From Microcaldota archaeon (GTDB taxonomy: Archaea; Micrarchaeota; Micrarchaeia; Micrarchaeales; Micrarchaeaceae), in assembly GCA_021816895.1 (NCBI GenBank), contig JAKAWW010000001.1, forward strand, positions 124,001 to 188,000: a stretch of DNA of 64,000 nucleotides, given 5' to 3'. Made by a program: the position numbers and the translations under genes. Position 1 is the stretch's first letter. The number at the start of each line of letters is the position of its first letter. A model generated the notes under the pieces. That model was not told the DNA's origin. It did not search any database and saw only the letters and a program-made list of their open reading frames with translations. Below are positions 43,886-51,389 of this stretch, piece after piece.

Positions 43886-43962
43886 TCCAACGGTTAAGAT
43901 GCCAAGCTGGAGCGCATAAGCCTTACACGCTGGAGATCGGAGTTCGACCCTCCGCGGGCCCA
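43876..43962 (+). tRNA. tRNA-Val (anticodon TAC) with a 15-base intron in the anticodon stem
   Basis: Acceptor GGGCCCG pairs with CGGGCCC, and the T arm is CGGAG-TTCGACC-CTCCG. The DNA between D arm and T arm is 15 bases too long. Removing 43905-43919 (or the same segment shifted by one) leaves CCAGC-CTTACAC-GCTGG, a perfect anticodon arm with anticodon TAC, as in other archaeal tRNA-Val. The intron therefore lies in the 5' strand of the anticodon stem (about position 29/30) and not at the usual 37/38. The 4-base AGCG in the intron can pair with CGCT in the 3' exon, a possible relaxed splicing motif. No CCA is encoded. Confidence 0.82.
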
Positions 43963-44049
43963 CTATCATCGCAGTTTCAAGGTGCGCAAAGCGCCGCGCA
44001 TGGAAAGAAAGAAATAATTTTTCTACCTATCCATCAATGGTGTGTCCGA

Positions 44050-44889
44050 ATGCCAGGCAATGACGCAAGCACTGTAATCGATGCATACGGGGGCATGATA
44101 ACCCGGAAGCAGGCCCAAGGCATAACTGATGGTCGCATTGCCGGCAATGAAGACGAAAAGCAAAGCCGCGACATAACAACTGTGGCTGCGTTGCTTTCTT
44201 TCATCAGCGCCAAGGAGCAGCGTGCAGGCTCAAGGCTTTTTCCTGAGAGCGCAAGCAGCAGCACCTACACAGCAAGCATCCAGGACAGGATATACCGGAT
44301 ATTCAACCCCATTGCCAGCATGCTTGGCTCAAAGCAGCAGGAAAGGCGCACGATTGTTCTGGGCAGCGAAGGCTCTACAATAAGGCTTGAGCTTAGGGGG
44401 CGCCTTTCACAATATATTGATTCAAATGTCTTTGAGCGCGGCGATCTTGTAATGGTAAGGAATGCAGCATATGATAACACTTTGGGGGCGCTTGTTGCGA
44501 TGCAGAGCACAGTGATAAGCAAGATAATGCCAGCCCAGGATGGCGCAATAACCGATTACTCAAAGCTGCGCGAAGGAATGAAAAATATAGACATAATAGG
44601 CAAGCTGATGGAGATAGGTCCTATACGCTATGTAAGCAGGCTGGGCGGCTCAGGCCAGGTGGCAGTATCAGATTGCACGCTCTCCGACCTGGAGGGCAGC
44701 ATAAGCATCTCGCTGTGGGGATCTTCGGCACTGGTGACAAGCAGGCTCAATATCAATGATTTCGTGAAGGTCGAATTTTGCAGCACCGTGCAGAAAAGCG
44801 GCGCATTAAGCATCTATGCAAACGAATTCTCGCGCGTTGTCGCAAGCAAAACATTTGAAGGCAGGATGCGCCCTTCAGTCAGGCCTTAG
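44050..44889 (+). CDS. RPA-like single-strand DNA-binding protein with OB folds
   Basis: A 279-residue protein with a poorly conserved N-terminal helical region and two OB-fold segments. The second is the clearer: DIIGKLMEIGPIRYVSRLGG, VAVSDCTLSDLEGSISISLWG and INDFVKVEFCSTV, patterns of archaeal RPA OB domains. No zinc finger is visible, unlike many archaeal RPAs. It follows tRNA-Val and converges on the AAA ATPase gene. A role in ssDNA protection is likely but unproven. Confidence 0.8.
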   Translation: MPGNDASTVIDAYGGMITRKQAQGITDGRIAGNEDEKQSRDITTVAALLSFISAKEQRAGSRLFPESASSSTYTASIQDRIYRIFNPIASMLGSKQQERRTIVLGSEGSTIRLELRGRLSQYIDSNVFERGDLVMVRNAAYDNTLGALVAMQSTVISKIMPAQDGAITDYSKLREGMKNIDIIGKLMEIGPIRYVSRLGGSGQVAVSDCTLSDLEGSISISLWGSSALVTSRLNINDFVKVEFCSTVQKSGALSIYANEFSRVVASKTFEGRMRPSVRP

Positions 44890-44898
44890 CTATGCTGG

Positions 44899-47667
44899 CT
44901 ATCTATTGCCGTATTTCATCATGAACGTTATGTACGTGCTGAGCAGCGTGTCTGGCGCAGAAGGTCTTGTCTTTTTCACTATGGACTCTATGTCATCCAT
45001 TGTTATATCGGATTCTTCGCCTGTCTTTATCGTGGCTTCGAGCGCTCTTGTCTTTACTTCCCTGCATATGTTTGCGATATCGGCTCCGGTGAAGCCCTTC
45101 GCGTCTTCGGCAAGCTTTCCAAAATCTACGCTATCGTCAAGCGGCGCCTTCTTCAAGTAATACTTGAACATCTGGGCCCTTTCCTCTGCGCTTGGCGGTT
45201 TTATGTACAGCAGCTTGTCGAACCTGCCCGGCCTCAGCATGGCGGGGTCAAGGGCATCCGGCCTGTTGGTTGCAGCTATAATCACAATACCGGAAAACTC
45301 CTTCAGCCCGTCTATCTCCTGCAGAACGGTGCTTGTTATCAGCGCGCCTTTTTCCGATGCCCCCTCGCGCTTGGGCAGTATGCCGTCTATTTCGTCTATG
45401 AATATTATGGATGGTATGTTCTCCCTCGCGCGGTTGAACAGCTCCTTGACCTCAGAAACTGCATTGTCCGGGCCGAGATTGGCCAGATCCTCGCCGTTTA
45501 TCTGCAATATCGTCACTCCCCGCATCTCGTTTGCGACTGCGCGCATGAGCATCGTCTTGCCCGTGCCAGGCGGCCCGAAAAGCAGCAGGCCGTTTATGGG
45601 CTTTATATCGTACCTCTTTATGAGATCTGGATGCATTAGCGGTATCTGCACTGCTTCTACTATCGCCTTTTTCGCGTCATTCATGCCTATCACATCATCC
45701 ATGCCCACTTCATCCTTGTTCTCCTGCTCGGGCTCCCCGTGCAGGCTCCTTTCGAAGTCTATCTTGAACTTGTTGTATTCTTCAAGCTGCGACAATGTTG
45801 TCGAGGGCTTGGTTGCCGCTATGACGTTCAGTATGTCCTGCTGGGTTACCTCAAGGATCTTGTGGTGCGCCAAGGCATCCTGGCCCACAAGCTGTGCCAC
45901 GCTCTCGCATACCGATTTGATGTCTGCTCCGGAATACCTCTCCGTGCTCTCTGCAAGCGCGTCAATATCAACATCTTTATCTACGGGCATCTTTGCCAGA
46001 TATATCCTAAATATCTTTTTCCTGCCGTTGAAATCTGGCAACTGCATGTATATGAGCTTGTCAAGCCTGCCCGGCCTTAGCAATGCGGGATCCAATACAT
46101 TTGGAACATTCGTTGCCCCTACCACTATCACCCTGTCAAGCTTTACGAAGCCGTCTATCTCTATGAGAAGCTGCGAGAGCGCCTGCCTGTGGGTTTCGTC
46201 AACGTCTGGCATGTTCCTGCTGGCTGCTATGCTGTCTATCTCGTCGAATAGAAGCACGCATGGTGCATTCTTCCTCGCGGTGTCGAATATCTTGGATATA
46301 GCCCGCTCTGTTTCGCCAGGATATGCTGATATAAGGCTTGGTGTTTTGACAAGGAAAAATCCGCCGTGAATCTCATTTGCAAGGGCGCGCATCATCATCG
46401 TTTTGCCAGTGCCAGGCGGCCCGAAGAGCAGAATGCCTTTCGAAGGCTTTATGCTATATGCCTTTGATATGCCACGCTGCTCTATCGGTGTTATTATTGC
46501 TTCCTTGAGCTCCTTCTTCGTTGCTTCGTAATCGCCTATGCTCTGGAACGTATCGCTTGAAGTGCCCGCCGAAAGGTCTTCGAAGGCCTCGCCGAACTTC
46601 ATCCTTATGTCCTGCTTCCTTACCTCAAGGCTTTTGACCACATTGAAATTGAAAAGCTCCAGCACGGCAACAAATGCCGGGGCTATCGCAAAGCTCACAA
46701 GCGCAAACACTACAGTTATAGCGCCAATAGAGCTGTATGAAAGCGCAATGTACACTATCGGTAATGCAATGCCTATGATGCTCGCTTTCGTGCCCTTGTA
46801 CTTCGACCTGCTCGACACAGCCGCAGCGTCTATTGCAAATATCACAAGTGCGAACGCCACTATCTCTATTATGTAAAAGTAACTTTTGCCGAGCATGCTT
46901 ATGAACGCAATGAGCACCTCGCTTATATGGTATATGACAAGGTTGCTTCCAAACGCGCGCAGCGAAGCGCTCAGCCCTGGCGCGAATGCAGCAAGGCTCA
47001 GCATCGATTTTTCAGGTATCGTATAGTTGAGCACGCCCGCAGGCAGTATCGCCTGCTTTATGAGCTGCGCGTGCGCTGCGACGCCATTGTACACCACATA
47101 GCCACTGTTCCCTATCCCGCTTACACCTGAAAACATTACTATGGATATTATTACAAGCGCCGCAAGGACAATGCCTCTCCTGTATCCGACTATGAGCACC
47201 GCTACAATGAGCGTTGCAAACTCCATTACATACCCAAGCTGCGAGAAAGCCAGCGCGAAAAGCATGAATGCGAACGCTATGGTCCTATGGTGCATGTAGC
47301 CATAAATGAGAGATGCGCTGATCGCGAACATGAATATCCACGCAAAAGCTGGCGCCTGATATACGAATATCAGTGCTGTGAAGAATATCATTACCACAAG
47401 CCCCAGGAAGGAATTGTATTGCGTTGTAAAGAAAAGCAGTACCAGTATGAGCAATATCAATACATAAGGATAGAAAGGGAACGCTGCTGCGAACGCCAAG
47501 AACGCCAGCATAACTATTACAGTGTCTATGAAGTTCTGGTTCGATACAGCGTCAGAAACAGAAGAAGCAATCCTGTACATGGAGACGGGCGTCATGTGCC
47601 CCCTGCGTATTATATGCTGCGCGATGCTCTCCTTTGCCGTTCTCCTGGGGTTCCTCGCTAGCGCCAT
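44899..47667 (-). CDS. Membrane-embedded double-AAA ATPase, Cdc48/VAT-like
   Basis: A 922-residue protein. Residues 1-45 are basic. About 46-375 form some ten membrane spans, with a larger loop after the sixth or so. Two complete AAA modules follow. D1 has Walker A GPPGTGKT near 416 and Walker B LLFDEIDSIA, then NVPNVLDPALLRPGR. D2 has Walker A GPPGTGKT near 698, Walker B IFIDEIDGIL and RPDALDPAMLRPGRFD. The modules are closest to Cdc48/VAT, but the double-psi-barrel N domain is replaced by the membrane domain. No protease domain is present. It is presumably a membrane protein unfoldase or extraction motor, with LonB or the proteasome downstream; this is inference. Confidence 0.93.
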   Translation of the reverse strand: MALARNPRRTAKESIAQHIIRRGHMTPVSMYRIASSVSDAVSNQNFIDTVIVMLAFLAFAAAFPFYPYVLILLILVLLFFTTQYNSFLGLVVMIFFTALIFVYQAPAFAWIFMFAISASLIYGYMHHRTIAFAFMLFALAFSQLGYVMEFATLIVAVLIVGYRRGIVLAALVIISIVMFSGVSGIGNSGYVVYNGVAAHAQLIKQAILPAGVLNYTIPEKSMLSLAAFAPGLSASLRAFGSNLVIYHISEVLIAFISMLGKSYFYIIEIVAFALVIFAIDAAAVSSRSKYKGTKASIIGIALPIVYIALSYSSIGAITVVFALVSFAIAPAFVAVLELFNFNVVKSLEVRKQDIRMKFGEAFEDLSAGTSSDTFQSIGDYEATKKELKEAIITPIEQRGISKAYSIKPSKGILLFGPPGTGKTMMMRALANEIHGGFFLVKTPSLISAYPGETERAISKIFDTARKNAPCVLLFDEIDSIAASRNMPDVDETHRQALSQLLIEIDGFVKLDRVIVVGATNVPNVLDPALLRPGRLDKLIYMQLPDFNGRKKIFRIYLAKMPVDKDVDIDALAESTERYSGADIKSVCESVAQLVGQDALAHHKILEVTQQDILNVIAATKPSTTLSQLEEYNKFKIDFERSLHGEPEQENKDEVGMDDVIGMNDAKKAIVEAVQIPLMHPDLIKRYDIKPINGLLLFGPPGTGKTMLMRAVANEMRGVTILQINGEDLANLGPDNAVSEVKELFNRARENIPSIIFIDEIDGILPKREGASEKGALITSTVLQEIDGLKEFSGIVIIAATNRPDALDPAMLRPGRFDKLLYIKPPSAEERAQMFKYYLKKAPLDDSVDFGKLAEDAKGFTGADIANICREVKTRALEATIKTGEESDITMDDIESIVKKTRPSAPDTLLSTYITFMMKYGNR

Positions 47668-47790
47668 TCAATCATTCAAGGGGTTGAATATCAATATAGC
47701 TATGAGCAGAAATATATATATTTAGCACGATGTGTAAAGCAAATAAACGAATGAGCAGAAAATTTTGCGTGCCTGAACCTATAGAAGCAG

Positions 47791-48036
47791 CTATATGAGG
47801 CTTTCCTCGTCGACTTCAACTTCGCTGACCCCGTCCAAAGCCTTGATGCTCTCTTCTATCTTTGATGAGCTGGTCTGCGAATCGTCGAACTTGAACAGCG
47901 CCTTTATGACCTTTATGCCGAAAGCTACATCCTGCGCCTGCACGCCCGCAGCGCCGAGCCCCTTCACGCTGTCAAGCACCTTCTCCAGTTCCCCTTCCTT
48001 GGCGTAGATCTTGAATACAACGGCTACTCTTGGCAT
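47791..48036 (-). CDS. ef1b: Elongation factor aEF1-beta
   Basis: An 81-residue guanine-nucleotide exchange factor for EF1A. Features are the N-terminal VAVVFKIYAKEGELEKV, AFGIKVIKALFKFDD (the segment that contacts EF1A) and the acidic C-terminus. It is directly coupled to the upstream zinc-ribbon gene (TAAATG), a pairing I know from other archaea. Confidence 0.93.
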   Translation of the reverse strand: MPRVAVVFKIYAKEGELEKVLDSVKGLGAAGVQAQDVAFGIKVIKALFKFDDSQTSSSKIEESIKALDGVSEVEVDEESLI

Positions 48037-48201
48037 TTACGGTCCCTCAAAGCCACACACGTCGCACTTGTAGCTATTCGTTATCTCCCTGCAGTGATCG
48101 CACCTTATTATTGTGCCCTTGCCGCATTTTGGGCACTTGAATTCGGTATACTCGCTCGTGAGCCTTCCGCACGAAACGCACCTCTTTCCTGGCAATACCA
48201 T
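48037..48201 (-). CDS. Small four-CxxC zinc-ribbon protein (predicted RNA-binding)
   Basis: A 54-residue protein with four CxxC knuckles: CVSC, CPKC, CDHC and CDVC, giving two zinc sites. It matches the archaeal zinc-ribbon family usually encoded beside aEF1-beta and thought to bind RNA. ATG 48201 (MVLPGKRCVSC) is chosen; the in-frame ATG 48231 would add a non-conserved leader. Confidence 0.88.
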   Translation of the reverse strand: MVLPGKRCVSCGRLTSEYTEFKCPKCGKGTIIRCDHCREITNSYKCDVCGFEGP

Positions 48202-48273
48202 ATTATCTACCTTGTTTTCGGAGCCGCGCATTTGTCCTTGAAAAGCGACTAAGCTTTGAAGTATAGCATATGC

Positions 48274-50112
48274 TTACCTGCTTTTCCTTACGTGCCTTGC
48301 TCTGCGCTCCCCTTGCATTTTACGCTTATTTAATTGAAGCATAACAATTATAATGATTACTGAAAAGAGCGCTATCTCTGCAACCTCGATAACTGCTAGC
48401 GCATAGACCTCTGCATCCAGGCTTTCAACTTGTGCTTCAATCTCGTTTACGCCGTTCTCTACCTGTGGGCTAGTTGCTTGCGCAGCTGGTTCAAGGTTTC
48501 TCGCTATCAAAGAAGTGTCATTGCTCAGCTGTGAGGCAAGCTCCGCCACAGAGTATGCTTGCGATGCGTAATTTCTCGCAAGCGTCGAGTTTGTTGTCGC
48601 GCCTGCTTCATATGCGTAGAATCTTGCCTCGTTTGCATACTGCGTGGCCCATACACCGAATGTTGCATTTGCCGAGAGCGTGGTGGCATTGCCTATAAGC
48701 GCCTGCGTTGGTATGCTGCCTATGGGTGCATATAGCGCGTATGCGTAATCCGCGTCAAGTATTGCAAGTGCATAGTTGCCTGAATCGTACGCTTTGACTG
48801 CTGTTGAGAGGTAGAGCCCCTGGTAATTTGAAGCTCTCTCAATTCTCGAAGCTGCAACCGCTTTGAGGCTTTGGCTGGGAGAAACTGCTGTGCCTCCCAT
48901 TGTTGCGGATGCGTTATATAGGAATGATGCAGCATTGCACCATCCCTGTGCCTCTCCCCCCTCGTAAAGTGAATCCAGCACGCCATCGGTGTCTATTGCG
49001 GTAAGGTTATAAAGTCCAATTGTGCTGCCTATCGTGAAATTCGCCCATGCCTGCCTGAGCTCGCCGCCAAGCACATATTCATAGTTTGCACTTGTAAGCT
49101 GCGGCGCAGAAAGGGCGGCACACGAGTAGTTGATGCCTTGGAGCGTGCTCAAGCCGCTCGCTATGTTGGTAGTGTGCTGGCTAAAGTAGAATGCGTTTAT
49201 ATAATCTAGAAATGCAAAATCCGCGCCTGTATAAAGGTAGCCTTTTGCCGCTATCGCCCTGCTCTGGTTGAGCACAGCAAGAAGCTGCCCGCTAACGTTT
49301 GCGAAGCTGCTGCTTTTAGCAAGCTCGTTGATCTGGCTTGACGTGATGTTAAATGTGAATAGCGTGAGATCAACGAACGTCGAGTCGTTGCAGCCATTGC
49401 TGCATGCGAGCGGTGCCGATGGCAACGTGCTAACACCATAGTGGGTGTAGAAATTGTAGTATGTCTCATGCGCGTACGGATTCATGCTGGCATTGAATGC
49501 GTATTGCGCAGCCTCGCTTATGTTGGAAACCTGAACAAGCGGCAAGCCGAACTCGTTTTGCACCAGGTAATACAGCTCGTTTTCGCTGCTCGTGCCAGGC
49601 ACTGCCGGCACCATCACGAAGTCCATGCCGCCTAGCTTTGCGGCGCTGACCTTGTCATAGACGCCGCCTATCTCGCCTATGGAGCCATTGCTGCTTATCG
49701 TGCCTGTCATGGTGAAATCCTGGCGTAGCTGCCTATGTGATAATGCTGATATCGCGAGCATCGTCATGGCCGCTCCTGCGCTCGGGCCTGACACGCTTGT
49801 GGTGTCGTTCATTATGTAATATGTAAAGTTGTAATCATTGAAATCTACCCCCAAATAGCTAGATGCATACGTGGCTGCCTCTTTTGCCGAGCCAACCGTT
49901 GAGTTGCCCACGCTTTCTGGGCCCACTATTGCCACGTTCCCGTTCCCGTAGGTAACATTGAGCATTATTGTTGTAAGTGCACCCTTGTTGGTCTGCAATA
50001 TCACAGCTGGTGCATGAATGGTTGCACTGCCAACAAGCGCTGGGCTCGAATAGGCATAGCCTGCCATGAAGATTGCCACAAGCGCGGCAAGCAAGAAGAA
50101 CCTATAGTTCAT
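48274..50112 (-). CDS. Secreted Lon-like serine protease with C-terminal anchor
   Basis: A 612-residue protein. Signal peptide at 1-25 (MNYRFFLLAALVAIFMAG). Residues about 30-200 form a Lon-type protease domain without an AAA module: the catalytic Ser is in VSGPSAGAAMT and the Lys in GGVYDKVSAAKLGG. The remaining ~350 residues are Ala/Ser/Asn-rich and helical, with many N-x-S/T sites and a few cysteines. A C-terminal span (VAEIALFSVIIIIVMLQL) and basic tail RRARHVRK close it. It should act outside the membrane. Related archaeal Lon-like proteins are known, but substrates are not. The start is ATG 50112, matched to a TATA box at 50146-50154. Confidence 0.9.
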   Translation of the reverse strand: MNYRFFLLAALVAIFMAGYAYSSPALVGSATIHAPAVILQTNKGALTTIMLNVTYGNGNVAIVGPESVGNSTVGSAKEAATYASSYLGVDFNDYNFTYYIMNDTTSVSGPSAGAAMTMLAISALSHRQLRQDFTMTGTISSNGSIGEIGGVYDKVSAAKLGGMDFVMVPAVPGTSSENELYYLVQNEFGLPLVQVSNISEAAQYAFNASMNPYAHETYYNFYTHYGVSTLPSAPLACSNGCNDSTFVDLTLFTFNITSSQINELAKSSSFANVSGQLLAVLNQSRAIAAKGYLYTGADFAFLDYINAFYFSQHTTNIASGLSTLQGINYSCAALSAPQLTSANYEYVLGGELRQAWANFTIGSTIGLYNLTAIDTDGVLDSLYEGGEAQGWCNAASFLYNASATMGGTAVSPSQSLKAVAASRIERASNYQGLYLSTAVKAYDSGNYALAILDADYAYALYAPIGSIPTQALIGNATTLSANATFGVWATQYANEARFYAYEAGATTNSTLARNYASQAYSVAELASQLSNDTSLIARNLEPAAQATSPQVENGVNEIEAQVESLDAEVYALAVIEVAEIALFSVIIIIVMLQLNKRKMQGERRARHVRKSR

Positions 50113-50145
50113 AAAACCACTATAAGAGTAGAAATCTGCGCTCAA

Positions 50146-50154
50146 CTATATAAA
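50146..50154 (-). promoter_or_regulatory. TATA box of the Lon-like protease gene
   Basis: TTTATATAG on the minus strand, 34-42 bases before ATG 50112. It lies within the longer in-frame reading, so it supports the shorter start. Confidence 0.6.
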
Positions 50155-50249
50155 TGTTTTTGAAGGTTTCTTTTATGCCTATGCAAAGAATGCATTATTC
50201 AAAGCCATACGAGTGCATGGCAGCGAACGTGCGGCGCCTGCAATGCACA

Positions 50250-51227
50250 TCACTGCTTCATGTTCTCTAATTTTGTAGATTTGGACCATAGGTAATCAAA
50301 TCTGCTCCTTGCTTCGCTGTAGTTTACGCCTATTATGTGTTCGCTCTTCTTGTTTATTATGTTCAGCGGCGGTATCTTGTATGCTGAACTGTCATCAAGT
50401 ATGAGCCTTTCGTGCTGCTCCGCAATCAGCTCTTCGGGCACCACCCTTAGCTCAAAGCCTACTCCTTTCTTCTTCATCTCATTGACAAAATCAGCATAGT
50501 CTGCTGAAAATTCCCTGCCTAGCCTGTCCTTTTTGGCAACAACCATGAAGCTCTTGTAGCTGTCTTCCCTGCCCTGTATAAGCCTTGAGAGGTTCTCCAA
50601 AGCTTTTGCGTCGAAATGCATGTCAAGTATGCGTATGTTGCCGCCAAGCCTCGACATTAGCCTCCCGGAAAGCACAAGCATGTTCGTATATGGCGTATCC
50701 GGGTTTATCGCTATGGGCCGCGCATGCGCAGTCCTCTCCTCTTTCCTGGTATGCACAGTAAGGTACGCGCTTGGCGCAAGAGTTATTGTCACTCCGATAT
50801 AGAGCAGCAGCGAGTATGTGGTAAGGTAATGCCCTCCGAATGTGGCTTCAACTATTATAGCAACCACCATGATTACTATGGAAGAGAAGGCAACAGCCGC
50901 CCAGCCCATCCTAGAATGAGAACGGGAAAAAAGAAGCAGGACGCTCATAGCAAGCGCTATGAGCCCAAAAGGCAGCAATATGTACGTCATATACAGCCCT
51001 AATGCAGTCGCTGAATACTGCGCTGCAAGGTTCGTTATACCTTCCTGCGCGATTATCGTTGAATTGAGATGCGCCACCAAGAGCAGCGCTGAATAGAAGC
51101 CGCTTGAATATGACAGCTTTACTATATAGTAAAACGTGTAGAGGAGCATGAGCAGCGATCCTGCTGTCGCAAGAATCGGCTCAATCGCATCATGGCCGGA
51201 ACGCATACGTTTGAATAGCAATTTCAA
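50250..51227 (-). CDS. Four-span membrane protein with phospholipase D-like cytoplasmic domain
   Basis: A 325-residue protein with four predicted spans in the first 160 residues, then a cytoplasmic domain. That domain resembles a phospholipase D half: beta strands NIRILDMHF and YKSFMVVAKK, and HERLILDD, close to HxKx4D with Arg in place of Lys. It ends in PPLNIINKKSEHIIG and DYLWSKS, a pattern seen in PLD-like sensor domains of archaeal regulators. It carries one degenerate motif, so catalysis is doubtful and a sensory or lipid-binding role is possible. Start ATG 51227, upstream region AT-rich. Divergent from the stalk protein gene. Confidence 0.65.
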   Translation of the reverse strand: MKLLFKRMRSGHDAIEPILATAGSLLMLLYTFYYIVKLSYSSGFYSALLLVAHLNSTIIAQEGITNLAAQYSATALGLYMTYILLPFGLIALAMSVLLLFSRSHSRMGWAAVAFSSIVIMVVAIIVEATFGGHYLTTYSLLLYIGVTITLAPSAYLTVHTRKEERTAHARPIAINPDTPYTNMLVLSGRLMSRLGGNIRILDMHFDAKALENLSRLIQGREDSYKSFMVVAKKDRLGREFSADYADFVNEMKKKGVGFELRVVPEELIAEQHERLILDDSSAYKIPPLNIINKKSEHIIGVNYSEARSRFDYLWSKSTKLENMKQ

Positions 51228-51389
51228 TTATAAATTACTTCTCTTTTGGAGTCTCTATAACCTTTGCTGAATGACAGGCAATATGGGGTACGTCAACGTG
51301 AATGTGCACGCACAATTCACGTGCGTAGATAGTTATTTAATTATTATATCTTATAACATATTTAGCCACGAAAGGCAATAAGTAGTTTT

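Noticed and set aside
43905-43919. CAT in the tRNA-Val insert as a Met anticodon
   Set aside because: The base before it is G, not the invariant T33, and no seven-base loop with a paired stem forms around it.
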